Positions 51,923-59,900 of a DNA stretch of 64,000 nt are shown here, in pieces. Numbering within the stretch: position 1 is the first letter of the stretch; the number at the start of each line of letters is the position of its first letter. The stretch covers positions 1,364,001 to 1,428,000 of the forward strand of contig NZ_JBNAMV010000004.1 in assembly GCF_049705945.1 (NCBI RefSeq), read 5' to 3'. Both the position numbers and the translations under genes were made by a program. The notes beneath the pieces were generated by a model. The model had not been told where the DNA came from, did not search any database, and worked only from the letters and a program-made list of their open reading frames with translations. The stretch comes from Salarchaeum japonicum_A. GTDB taxonomy: Archaea > Halobacteriota > Halobacteria > Halobacteriales > Halobacteriaceae.

Positions 51923-53037
51923 CGCCGCGCTCCCTCCGGTACGCGCCGCACGTCGCGGTGTTCGCGGTCGGGTACGTGACGTTCACGTACTCCGCCGTCC
52001 CGGGGTACGTCGCGGCGCGGTACGGCGCGACCATCACCACCGTCGGATTGCTGATGAGCGCCGCGCTGCTCTCGTTCGTGCTCGCGCAAGCGGTCGCGGA
52101 CCGTCTCGCGTCGCGCTGGACGACCACGCAAGTCCTGGTCGGCCTCGTGGTCGCGCACGCCGTGCTCGCGGTCGCGCTGGACTTCGCGCCGTCTCTCGCC
52201 TCGCTGCTCGTCCTGCGCGCGCTCTGGGGGCTCGCGGGCGGCCTGCTGCTCAGCATCGGCGCGACGCACGTCGCGCGCCTCCACGAGGGCCGCGCCGCCA
52301 CCCGCCAGCAGGGCGTCTACGGCGGGATGCTCACGCTCGGCGGCGCGTTCGGCTTCCTGCTCGCGGAACCGGTCGTGTCGCTGACGGGCGGGTTCGGCGT
52401 GCACGCGCTCGGCGCGCCGCTCGCGCTCCCCGCGCTCGCGATGCTCTGGCCGCACCGCCACGGCACGCGCACGGCAGGAACGGCCGCCTCCGGGGGGTTC
52501 CGGGCCGTGCTCGCGAACCGCGTCGTGCTCGTCGCGGCGCTCTGCTACGTCGCCACCATCGGCGCGTACATCACGCTCTCGACGTTCATCACGTCGTACT
52601 TCGACGACCTCGGCGTCACCGGCCCGCTGAACGCCGTCGTGCTCGTCACGGCGACCGCCGGCCGCGCCGTCGGCGGCGTCGTCTCCGCGCGCTGGGGCGT
52701 CTCGGACGCCCGAGTCGTCTCCCTCACGACGCTGGTGGGCGCGCTCGCGTTCCTCGGCCTGCTCGTGGACGCGCGCCTCGTCGCGCTCGCCGGCCCGCTC
52801 GTCGCGATGATAGCGGTGTCGCTGCCGTTCGGCGCGGTGTACAACCTCGCGGCGGCCGCGACCGCACAGGAGACCGCGGCGCTCGCGTTCGTCGTCGCCG
52901 CGGGCAACGTCGCCGCCGTCGTCCTCCCCACGCTCACGGGCGTCGTTCGCGCGCGAACCGGCGGGTACGCGGCGGTGTTCTGCGTGCTCGCCGGCCTGCT
53001 CGTCGCCGCGTCACTCGCAGCCAGACAGACACGATGA
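51919..53037 (+). CDS. MFS transporter in the hyu-liv operon
   Basis: The 372-residue protein starts at a GTG overlapping the hyuB stop by four bases. It has about 12 helices; ADRLASRWTTTQVLVGLVVA is the loop 2-3 motif and ARWGVSDARVVSLTTL the mirrored one in the second half. Its position between hydantoinase and ABC genes suggests it exports the product or imports an alternative substrate. It is separated from livH by 37 bases. Confidence 0.85.
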   Translation: MTPRSLRYAPHVAVFAVGYVTFTYSAVPGYVAARYGATITTVGLLMSAALLSFVLAQAVADRLASRWTTTQVLVGLVVAHAVLAVALDFAPSLASLLVLRALWGLAGGLLLSIGATHVARLHEGRAATRQQGVYGGMLTLGGAFGFLLAEPVVSLTGGFGVHALGAPLALPALAMLWPHRHGTRTAGTAASGGFRAVLANRVVLVAALCYVATIGAYITLSTFITSYFDDLGVTGPLNAVVLVTATAGRAVGGVVSARWGVSDARVVSLTTLVGALAFLGLLVDARLVALAGPLVAMIAVSLPFGAVYNLAAAATAQETAALAFVVAAGNVAAVVLPTLTGVVRARTGGYAAVFCVLAGLLVAASLAARQTR

Positions 53038-53074
53038 CACAGACAACACGCTCCACGACTCACGGAGGCCAGCC

Positions 53075-54277
53075 ATGGTGAGCGCCGGACTCGTCGACGC
53101 GCTCGCGCAAGGCCTCGTCACCGGCGGCATCATCGCCGCCGGCGCGCTCGGCCTCTCACTGGTGTACAGCATCGCGGGCGTCCCGAACTTCGCGCACGGC
53201 GACATGATAACCGTCGGCGCGTACCTCGTGCTCGCGCTCAACAACCCGGCCGAACTCGCGCTCGTCCCGAACCTCGTCGCGCTCCCGTTCGCCGCCGCGG
53301 CCGTCGTCGGCATCGCCGCCGCGGGCGTCTTCGGAAGCGCGTACGAGTTCGCCGTCTTCCGGCGGTTCCGCGGGAAGGACGCCGACCTCATCACGATGGT
53401 CATCGTCTCCCTCGGCCTCGCCCTGATACTCAGGAACCTCGTGCTGTTCCTCGTCGGGTCGAAGAACGTCACGTACGACACGCCGAGCGGCGTCAACCTC
53501 AACGTCGACCTCTACCTCACCGGGAACGGCCTCGCTGTCGAACTCACCCGGCGCGTCCGGGGGTCGATTCAGACGCTCGACGCGTGGGGATACGGGTGGC
53601 CCGCGCTCGTCGCCATCGTCGCGCTCGCCTTCGCGGCGGGCTACGCCGTCTATCGATGGCGGCGCGGCGACGCCGGGTTCGACGAGGTCCACTTCGTCGA
53701 CCCCCGCATCTGGGGTGTCGCCGGATTCGCGCTCGTCGCCGCCGCGCTCGCGTTCGCGCTCCGCGGCGGCGCGTTCGGCGTCGCGGACGCCGCGTACAGC
53801 ACGCGCGTCGGCGTCAGCCGGAAGTACGGCCTCATCCTCGCCGTCATGCTCGCAACCATGTTCTGCATCAACTACGTCCTCAAGCGCACGAAGACCGGTC
53901 GCGCGATGCGTGCGACCGCCGACGACCAATCGCTCGCCCGCATCCGCGGCGTCAACATCGACCGCGTCCAGCTCGTCGTCTGGGTGCTCGCCGCCGTCCT
54001 CGCCGCCGTCGCCGGCGCGCTCTTGGGCTGGTACTCGTCCAGCCTTAACCCCAACATGGGCTTCTCGCTCCTGTTGCCGGTGTTCGCCGCGGTCATCGTC
54101 GGCGGCATCGACTCGCCGTACGGCGCGGCGCTCGGCGGTCTGCTCATCGGCATCAGCATGGACGTCGGCGTCTTCCTGCTGCCGACGGAGTTCGCGACCT
54201 ACCGCACCGCCATCGCGTTCGTCATCCTCGTCGTCGTCCTCCTCGTGAAACCCGAGGGCCTGTGGGGTGACGCCTGA
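53075..54277 (+). CDS. livH: branched-chain amino acid-type ABC permease (LivH-like)
   Basis: The 400-residue permease has about nine helices. GGIIAAGALGLSLVYSIAGVPNFAHGDM at the start and the EAA-type loop RTKTGRAMRATADDQSLARIRGVN are LivH marks. It is longer than bacterial LivH (about 300) due to an insertion at about residues 130-250 with two extra helices. It overlaps livM by one base. Confidence 0.9.
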   Translation: MVSAGLVDALAQGLVTGGIIAAGALGLSLVYSIAGVPNFAHGDMITVGAYLVLALNNPAELALVPNLVALPFAAAAVVGIAAAGVFGSAYEFAVFRRFRGKDADLITMVIVSLGLALILRNLVLFLVGSKNVTYDTPSGVNLNVDLYLTGNGLAVELTRRVRGSIQTLDAWGYGWPALVAIVALAFAAGYAVYRWRRGDAGFDEVHFVDPRIWGVAGFALVAAALAFALRGGAFGVADAAYSTRVGVSRKYGLILAVMLATMFCINYVLKRTKTGRAMRATADDQSLARIRGVNIDRVQLVVWVLAAVLAAVAGALLGWYSSSLNPNMGFSLLLPVFAAVIVGGIDSPYGAALGGLLIGISMDVGVFLLPTEFATYRTAIAFVILVVVLLVKPEGLWGDA

Positions 54278-55680
54278 TGGCGCTCTCGGACTTCCTCGTC
54301 AGCCTCCTCACCGTGGTCGGCGTCTACACGCTGTTCGGCCTCGGACTGAACGTGAAGTACGGCTTCACGGGCCTCGTGGACTTCGGGCACGTGCTCTACT
54401 TCATGATCGGCGCGTACGTCACGGTCGTCGTGGCGATGCCGTCCGGCGCGGCCGACTACGCCGGAATCGGCGGGTTCGCGCTCCCCGAACTCCTCTCCGC
54501 CCTGCCGCTCGGCGGCTTCATCGGGTGGCTGCTCGCCGTCGCGGTCGCGATGACCGCCGCCGCCCTCCTCTCGCTCCTGGTCGGCGTGCCGACGTTGCGG
54601 TTGCGCGAGGACTACCTCGCTATCACCGCGCTCGGCGTCGCGACCATCCTGCACTCGGTCGTGAACGACGAGGAATGGCTGTTCAACGGCCCGTTCGGCG
54701 TTCGCGAGGTCTACCAGCCGCTCGGCGGCGCGTTCCCGCTCTCGCTCGGGAGTTTCACCGTGAACCTCGTCGTGTTCGGCCTGCCGTCCGTGCTCGCGCT
54801 CGGCTACGTCGCGTATCGGGTCGTGCGGTACGTCCGCCCCGTCTCGCGTGACGCCGCGCTGTTCACGGTCGCGGGCGTCGTGCTGACCGTGGTCGGGTTC
54901 GGCGTCACGACGCTCGGCGGCGGCGCGGTCGTCGCCGCCGGCGCGGCGGTCATCGCGGCCGGCGTGTACGCCGTCTCCCGCGGCGTCCGCGTCGCGGGCG
55001 GGTTCGGCCGGCCGCTCGCACTGTTCGCCGCGCTCGTGTTCGCGCTCTGGTACCTCGTCATGCCCGCGGTCACCGACAGCCCCGCCGCGGTCGTCGTGAA
55101 CCTCGTCTGGCTGTTTGACCCGACGACGGGCGCGAACGGCGCGGTCACCTACAGTCGGTTCATCCTCCTGCTCACGGGCGCGTTCGTCGCGCTCGCCTAC
55201 CTGTGGTGCGAACGCACCGTCAACAGTCCGTACGGCCGCGTCCTCCGCTCCATCCGCGAGGACGAGGACGTGCCCGAGGCGCTCGGGAAACCGACCTTCA
55301 AGTACAAGGTTCACAGCATGATGTTCGGGTCCGCGCTCGCCGCCGCCGCCGGCGGCCTCTGGGCGACCCACATCGGCTTCATCGACCCCGGCCAGTTCAC
55401 GTCCTCAATCACGTTCTTCGCCTTCACCGCGGTCATCATCGGCGGCACCGCGAACAACAAGGGCGTGATTCTCGGAACCGCCGTGTTCTGGACGCTCCGC
55501 ACCGGCACGCGGTTCCTCGACGACTACTTCCCCGCGGAGTACGCGACCCAGCTCGCCGCGCTCCGCGTGATGCTCATCGGCGCGCTCCTCATCGTCATCC
55601 TCTACTACCGCTCGGAGGGACTGCTCGGCGAGCAGACCTACGACACCGGCGTCAGCCCACGGGGTGAGTCAAGTGACTGA
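54277..55680 (+). CDS. livM: branched-chain amino acid-type ABC permease (LivM-like)
   Basis: The 467-residue permease has LNVKYGFTGLVDFGHVLYFMIGAY near the N-terminus, PTLRLREDYLAITALGVATIL, and the cytosolic coupling loop SPYGRVLRSIREDEDVPEALG. All are LivM marks. An insertion of about 100 residues with extra helices (ALFTVAGVVLTVVGFGVTTL) makes it larger than bacterial LivM. It overlaps livG. Confidence 0.9.
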   Translation: MALSDFLVSLLTVVGVYTLFGLGLNVKYGFTGLVDFGHVLYFMIGAYVTVVVAMPSGAADYAGIGGFALPELLSALPLGGFIGWLLAVAVAMTAAALLSLLVGVPTLRLREDYLAITALGVATILHSVVNDEEWLFNGPFGVREVYQPLGGAFPLSLGSFTVNLVVFGLPSVLALGYVAYRVVRYVRPVSRDAALFTVAGVVLTVVGFGVTTLGGGAVVAAGAAVIAAGVYAVSRGVRVAGGFGRPLALFAALVFALWYLVMPAVTDSPAAVVVNLVWLFDPTTGANGAVTYSRFILLLTGAFVALAYLWCERTVNSPYGRVLRSIREDEDVPEALGKPTFKYKVHSMMFGSALAAAAGGLWATHIGFIDPGQFTSSITFFAFTAVIIGGTANNKGVILGTAVFWTLRTGTRFLDDYFPAEYATQLAALRVMLIGALLIVILYYRSEGLLGEQTYDTGVSPRGESSD

Positions 55681-56458
55681 CCCGATTCTCTCCGTCGACG
55701 ACGTTGAGAAGCGCTTCGGCGGCATCACCGCGCTCGACGGCGCGTCCTTCGACGTCGAACCAGGCATCACGGGCCTCATCGGCCCGAACGGCGCCGGGAA
55801 GTCCACGATGTTCAACGTGATAACGGGCTTCCTGTCACCCGACGCGGGAACCGTCGAATTCAGGGGGAACGACATCACGGGGATGCGGCCGTCGACGGTC
55901 GCGGACCGCGGGCTCGTGCGGACGTTCCAGATTCCGCACGAACTCCCCGAGATGACGGTGCGGGAGAACCTCGCGCTCGCGCCCCGCGACCAGCGCGGCG
56001 AGAGCCTCCTGAACACGTGGACGCGCGGCAGCGGCTACGAGCAGGACGAACGGAACGCCCAGAAGCGCGCCGTCGAGATGGCGGAGCGCTTCGACATCGA
56101 CCACGTGCTCGACACGCCCGCGGGCGAGCTCTCCGGCGGGCAGCGCAAACTCCTCGAACTCGCCCGCGCGCTCCTCACCGACCCCGACCTCGTGTTGCTC
56201 GACGAACCGCTCGCCGGCGTCAACCCCACGCTGGAGAACCGCATCCTCGACCACCTCCAAGACCTCGAATCGGAGGGGTACTCCTTCCTCTTCATCGAAC
56301 ACGACATCGACGTCATCATGGAACACTGCCAGGAAGTCATCGTCATGCATCAGGGCCGCGTGCTCACCGCCGGCGACCCCGAGGACGTTCGGTCCGACGA
56401 CCGCGTCATCGACGCCTACCTCGGCGGCGACGCCGACGACGGAGGTGACGGCGAATGA
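55673..56458 (+). CDS. livG: ABC transporter ATP-binding protein (LivG-like)
   Basis: The protein has 261 residues from the GTG at 55673; an in-frame GTG at 55664 would add three. I prefer 55673 because it overlaps livM in GTGACTGA, like other junctions in the window. Walker A is GLIGPNGAGKSTMFNVI, the signature GELSGGQRKLLELARAL, Walker B VLLDEPLAGVNP, and the H-loop FIEHDIDVIMEH. The extended linker region after Walker A is LivG-specific. Confidence 0.92.
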   Translation: MTDPILSVDDVEKRFGGITALDGASFDVEPGITGLIGPNGAGKSTMFNVITGFLSPDAGTVEFRGNDITGMRPSTVADRGLVRTFQIPHELPEMTVRENLALAPRDQRGESLLNTWTRGSGYEQDERNAQKRAVEMAERFDIDHVLDTPAGELSGGQRKLLELARALLTDPDLVLLDEPLAGVNPTLENRILDHLQDLESEGYSFLFIEHDIDVIMEHCQEVIVMHQGRVLTAGDPEDVRSDDRVIDAYLGGDADDGGDGE

Positions 56459-57165
56459 CGAGTCCGCTTCTCGAAATCACCGAGCTCGACGCGGGCTACG
56501 GCGACCTCCAGGTACTCTCCGACGTGGACATCCACGTCGACGACGGCGAGTACGTCACCATCGTCGGCCCGAACGGCGCGGGGAAGTCCACGGCGATGAA
56601 GTCCGTGTTCGGCCTCACCACTCACATGGGCGGCACGATTCGGTTCCGGGGCGACGACGTGCACACCGCGAACACCGCCGCACTCATCGACCGCGGCATC
56701 ACCTACGTCCCCCAGTCCGACAACATCTTCACGAGCCTCACCGTCCGCGAGAACCTCGAAATGGGCGTCTACGTCGAAGACACCGTCCCCGAGGACGTCC
56801 TCGCCGAGGTCTTCGAGCACTTCCCGATCCTCGAAGAACGCCAACAGCAACGCGCCGGCACCATGTCCGGCGGGCAACGCCAGATGCTCGCCATGGGCTG
56901 CGCGCTCATGGCCGACCCCGACCTCCTCCTCCTCGACGAGCCATCCGCGGGCCTCGCGCCCGACCTCGTCGACGAGATGTTCGACCGCATCGACGACATC
57001 AACGACGCAGGCACAGCCATCCTCATGGTCGAACAGAACGCCAAAGCCGCCCTCCGCCGCTGCGACCGCGGGTACGTCCTCGTCAACGGCGAAAACGCCT
57101 ACGACGGCCCCGGACGCGACCTCCTCGACGACCCCGAAGTCCGCCAGCGCTTCCTCGGCGGCTAA
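56455..57165 (+). CDS. livF: ABC transporter ATP-binding protein (LivF-like)
   Basis: The 236-residue protein has Walker A VGPNGAGKSTAMKSVFG, the Q-loop YVPQSDNIFTSLTVRENLEM, signature GTMSGGQRQMLAMGCALM, and Walker B LLLDEPSAGLAPDLVDEMF. Its ATG overlaps the livG stop by four bases. It is the last gene of the uptake operon; the next gene begins 109 bases later. Confidence 0.93.
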   Translation: MTSPLLEITELDAGYGDLQVLSDVDIHVDDGEYVTIVGPNGAGKSTAMKSVFGLTTHMGGTIRFRGDDVHTANTAALIDRGITYVPQSDNIFTSLTVRENLEMGVYVEDTVPEDVLAEVFEHFPILEERQQQRAGTMSGGQRQMLAMGCALMADPDLLLLDEPSAGLAPDLVDEMFDRIDDINDAGTAILMVEQNAKAALRRCDRGYVLVNGENAYDGPGRDLLDDPEVRQRFLGG

Positions 57166-57273
57166 CCCCGACCACGCCTTTGATTTCCGCGAATCGTCGC
57201 CGCACGCGTTTTGTCCGACGTTAGACGCAGGCGGCCCCAAAGGTGAATTGACGGGGCGTGTGAACACTCATCA

Positions 57274-57681
57274 ATGGGGGACGCGCATCGGCAATTACAC
57301 CGTTTTGTCGAGGAACGAGCGGGGGACACGTACCGGACGATGTTCTACTACACAGCGGACGACTGGGAGACCATCTACGTTCGCGACGACGTCGCGACTG
57401 ACCACCTGCGAGACACCGTCCCGGAAATCATCGAGCGAACACGAGAGGCGCGGGCACTCGTGAGAGAAGAAGACTACGAGACACTCGGAGAGACGACCGC
57501 GACGACCGAAGTCCACGAGTCCGGCGTCATCATCCACTTTCCCGAAGAAGACCACCGAGGCGTCTTAGTCTCACTCGACCCGGACGCAGCACGACAACTG
57601 ACCGGATTCGTGAGCCACTGCGTCACCATCCTCCACTCACCCACCGCGTCAGCCTTCAAAGCCCGACCAACGCCTGACTGA
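57274..57681 (+). CDS. hypothetical protein (135 aa), haloarchaeal
   Basis: The 135-residue protein from the ATG at 57274 reads MGDAHRQLHRFVEERAGDTY, with TMFYYTADDWETIYVRDDV and GVIIHFPEEDHRGVLVSLDP later. This looks like a small haloarchaeal DNA-associated or sensory domain of unknown function. It is the last ordinary gene before the tRNA fragment. Codon use still resembles the core. Confidence 0.7.
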   Translation: MGDAHRQLHRFVEERAGDTYRTMFYYTADDWETIYVRDDVATDHLRDTVPEIIERTREARALVREEDYETLGETTATTEVHESGVIIHFPEEDHRGVLVSLDPDAARQLTGFVSHCVTILHSPTASAFKARPTPD

Positions 57682-57699
57682 TTCTGCTACGGAAGCCGC

Positions 57700-57882
57700 G
57701 TCACGGACGCGAAGCCGACGGCCTCGGAGTGTAATTCAGGAAGAGCCAGGCCGGAATTTGAACAGCGCCAGACTCCCGCTGGTCGCCTGACTGGCTCAAA
57801 TCGGGACGGCTCGCGTTCGTCACGGACGCGAAGCCGTTGGCTTCGCGTTGTTCTTCACAGAGAGCCTAGGCCGGAATTTGAA
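57700..57882. repeat. imperfect direct repeat carrying tRNA-like 3' ends
   Basis: A unit of about 61 bases at 57702-57762 recurs at 57821-57882. Both copies begin CACGGACGCGAAGCCG and end AGAGCC(T)AGGCCGGAATTTGAA; the middle differs. The ends correspond to the 3' part of a tRNA on the minus strand. In the second copy, ACGCGAAGCC (57826-57835) forms a 10-bp hairpin with 57839-57848 around a GTT loop, resembling those at 5778-5859. Confidence 0.6.
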
Positions 57883-57918
57883 TCCGGGGTCTCGTCCTTA
57901 CCAAGGACGCGCTTTACC
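57863..57918 (-). other. 3' fragment of tRNA-Thr(GGT), putative attachment site
   Basis: On the minus strand, 57918 to 57863 reads as the 3' part of a tRNA: end of the D arm (GGTAAAGC), anticodon arm CGTCC-TTGGTAA-GGACG with anticodon GGT (57900-57902), T arm CCGGA-TTCAAAT-TCCGG (57871-57887) and the acceptor 3' strand CCTAGGC (57864-57870). The matching 5' strand GCCTAGG and the rest of the D arm are missing upstream; a GC hairpin takes their place. This is the usual form of an att scar left by an integrase. Confidence 0.75.
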
Positions 57919-58321
57919 CCGCCGCTTTCAGCGGCGGAAAGAGGCTACCTTTGCCGGCTTTCGCCCACTTCTGACTCTCTATGTCAGAAAACACTACACT
58001 TACTTTTATATAGTTAACGGGTACTCCCCGGCGTGTCGTGCCAGTATCACCCGGAAACGCTACACGGCTTCCGCCTCAAATCCCCACCACGTCTCTCACT
58101 TTCCCGGTCATACTCCGCGCTCATTTATAAGTGTACTTCGGGCTAATGACCGAAACCCGACTCTTGCCTAAGGATGCGTGATTCCGGTGGTCGTCTTGAG
58201 CGGCCCACCGCATCGAGGGGGTTGGAACCAACGCCGTGAATCGAGGTCGGCAATCGGGAAGACCACTATACAGCGGGGATGGTGAGAAGTTATATGTGGG
58301 CTGAATTAATCGACTAACAAT
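57919..58321. other. gene-free left end of the putative element
   Basis: About 400 bases hold no convincing gene. The stretch opens with a perfect hairpin CCGCCGCT-TTC-AGCGGCGG (57919-57937) directly next to the tRNA fragment. An AT-rich patch (CTTTTATATAGTTAAC) lies near 58003-58020, and a TATA-like CATTTATAAGT near 58119-58130. ACCGCATCGAGGGG at 58207-58220 is repeated at 59748-59761. The palindrome at the edge recalls IS200/IS605 ends, but no transposase is present. A TATA-like TTATATG at 58290-58296 serves the next gene. Confidence 0.55.
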
Positions 58322-58816
58322 ATGACAACTATCGCTCTTGAACATCCACGTGAAGATGCGAAAACGGTCATCAAGGCCAGTATCGAACGAATGTCGTCAA
58401 TTGACGCTTACACAGACGAAGGTCAGCGAATTGTGGGGCAACAGGAAGCCTCCCTTATGGGTGGAAACGGCGCTCGGCTAACTGTTGATATACCTGAGAT
58501 GCAGGAGAATGAGAGCAAAACCGTCGTGGAAGTTAACGTTGAAAAAGAAGTTGCCATTGATATGGCAACCAATCCTGAGGACATAAAATCCGAATTTCTC
58601 GATATACTGAACAACCTCAGGGATAATGATATTGACACCCTGTTGGAAGAGATGAGTAAGGATGTTTCTCCAGAACAATCGAAAGAGGTGACAAGCTCAG
58701 CGAGTTTTGGTGATGCTCAATCTACGATGGGTAAGCGATTCATCATCATCTTCGTCGTTATGATGCTGTTTACTCTCTTCTTTGGTGTGATGATGACCTC
58801 AATGATGATGCCCTAA
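58322..58816 (+). CDS. hypothetical protein with C-terminal membrane anchor (164 aa)
   Basis: The protein starts MTTIALEHPREDAKTVIKAS, has a soluble region that is acidic and helical, and ends in one hydrophobic helix rich in Met and Phe (FIIIFVVMMLFTLFFGVMMT). It is a tail-anchored protein with its bulk in the cytoplasm. Codons such as ATT, GAA and TCT set it apart from the core genes. A TATA-like box at 58290-58296 fits a leaderless or nearly leaderless mRNA. I recognise no family. The next gene starts two bases after its stop. Confidence 0.65.
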   Translation: MTTIALEHPREDAKTVIKASIERMSSIDAYTDEGQRIVGQQEASLMGGNGARLTVDIPEMQENESKTVVEVNVEKEVAIDMATNPEDIKSEFLDILNNLRDNDIDTLLEEMSKDVSPEQSKEVTSSASFGDAQSTMGKRFIIIFVVMMLFTLFFGVMMTSMMMP

Positions 58817-58818
58817 GT

Positions 58819-59199
58819 ATGACTGATACACAAGGTGTCACCGCACTTGGTGGAATGGTTCTCCTCATCGGAATTATTGGCCTGCTGATTGGTATTGCGA
58901 TGCCGGCGACCTCCACACACACCTCAGAAACCTGCGTGGACAGTTTCACCGGATATGGGCAGGATTGCGTTACAGGCTCAGTCACTACTGCTAATCCGAT
59001 GAAAGGCCCAGCAATCGGCGTAGGTGTTTTGGGCATTATCGGCGGAATTGGAATCTTCGCTATCGGGCGTGATTCCTCATCACCTCCAGCTAACCGGGAA
59101 TCACAAGAGAGTACAACTGGTGGATTTGCCGATAAACTACGTGAACACCAAACCCAGTCCAATGAGGAGACAGACTCCGATAGTGAAAGAGGTGATTGA
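58819..59199 (+). CDS. hypothetical two-helix membrane protein (126 aa)
   Basis: The protein begins MTDTQGVTALGGMVLLIGII. Two Gly/Ile-rich helices (about residues 9-28 and 53-75) enclose a short outside loop with two Cys (SETCVDSFTGYGQDCVTGS), likely a disulfide. A polar tail follows. It is co-transcribed with the tail-anchored protein just upstream and shares its foreign-looking codons. Function unknown. Confidence 0.65.
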   Translation: MTDTQGVTALGGMVLLIGIIGLLIGIAMPATSTHTSETCVDSFTGYGQDCVTGSVTTANPMKGPAIGVGVLGIIGGIGIFAIGRDSSSPPANRESQESTTGGFADKLREHQTQSNEETDSDSERGD

Positions 59200-59437
59200 C
59201 GTATCCCAAGAGGGATTCAGCACATCGAGGTGGCTACTCTCTCGAAGGTCGACGCCGAAGAACTGTTTGGCTGAACTACCGTCCATCGGTTTTCTTTGTC
59301 CACCGGATAGCGCCCATACGCCCTGTTTTCTGGGATTCTGAACCCCTCGAAATCGGCGGGTTCGGCAACTCCATTTTCCTGACCTCAGACGGGAAAATTC
59401 TCGGAGCGACTTACTAACACTCGCGCGCGGTGTCCGG
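59200..59437. other. non-coding gap inside the element
   Basis: I see no credible gene, RNA or strong repeat in this stretch. Open frames through it lack codon bias. Confidence 0.5.
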
Positions 59438-59599
59438 ATGAATGTTCTAACCGGGGTGTTTGTTTCGACAATTGTCGTTGGTTTCGTGGTGGTTGTGGCA
59501 ATCTTACGCCGATTATTCGTGCGGCTTCTCTCGCGCTTTCTCGGGGCGTTTGTTCTTCGAGATGATGATTCCCCTTCGGTCGAAAAAAGAATCCCGTAG
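59438..59599 (+). CDS. small membrane-anchored ORF (53 aa)
   Basis: An ATG at 59438 opens MNVLTGVFVSTIVVGFVVVV, a single N-terminal helix of about 20 residues followed by a basic region (LRRLFVRLLSRFLG) and an acidic tail ending EKRIP. The stop is at 59597-59599. The helix-then-basic pattern is protein-like, but codon bias is weak and no promoter is obvious. Other frames across 59200-59720 look like chance. I consider it a possible gene only. Confidence 0.4.
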   Translation: MNVLTGVFVSTIVVGFVVVVAILRRLFVRLLSRFLGAFVLRDDDSPSVEKRIP

Positions 59600-59690
59600 C
59601 GAGCTTGCTGTGGCGTCTGGTGGGAAATGGGTGGGGTATCGGTGGTCGGGGTTCGGCGGGTGGTCGTCTGCCGGCGGGGAACGGGGGCCT

Positions 59691-59847
59691 CCTACTATGT
59701 ATATACAGTAGGTGTCTCACCACTTCCCGTCTAACTACTTGTGACTAACCGCATCGAGGGGTTGTAGTAGACCAGTACACTACAACAGTAGAACACTCAG
59801 TAGTTCACCTACAGTATGTCTCCTATAGTAGGTGGCATAGGAGATAC
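59691..59847. repeat. cluster of imperfect palindromes, possible origin or operator region
   Basis: At least four inverted repeats lie in about 160 bases. CCTACT at 59691-59696 pairs with AGTAGG at 59707-59712 around an AT-rich core. GTTGTAGT (59761-59768) pairs with ACTACAAC (59779-59786). CACCTAC (59806-59812) pairs with GTAGGTG (59828-59834). TCTCCTAT (59819-59826) pairs with ATAGGAGA (59837-59844), overlapping the previous one. The motif CTAC/GTAG recurs throughout. The region has no gene and lies beside a small regulator-like gene. Confidence 0.65.
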
Positions 59848-59900
59848 ACAGTAGGAGAGACACCTTCGAGAATACCGCAGTTGGTACGTTGATTGTCGAA

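Noticed and set aside
57742..57804. A complete tRNA around the first copy of the repeat
   Set aside because: A 7-bp acceptor-like pair (GAGCCAG/CTGGCTC) can be drawn, but only about 55 bases lie in it, the anticodon loop has no U at position 33 and there is no D arm.
57848..58171. Open frame across the tRNA fragment
   Set aside because: It reads through the tRNA remnant and hairpin, with no codon bias or start signal.
58121..58345. Minus-strand 74-codon frame upstream of the membrane cassette
   Set aside because: It overlaps the promoter of the cassette and lacks codon bias or recognisable domain; it may be decayed mobile-element sequence.
59196..59417. 73-codon plus-strand frame after the cassette
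   Set aside because: No promoter, unusual composition and no domain; the overlapping frame at 59024 is equally long, as expected by chance.
59691..59870. CRISPR array
   Set aside because: The repeats are inverted, of different lengths and without regular spacers. No cas gene is present.
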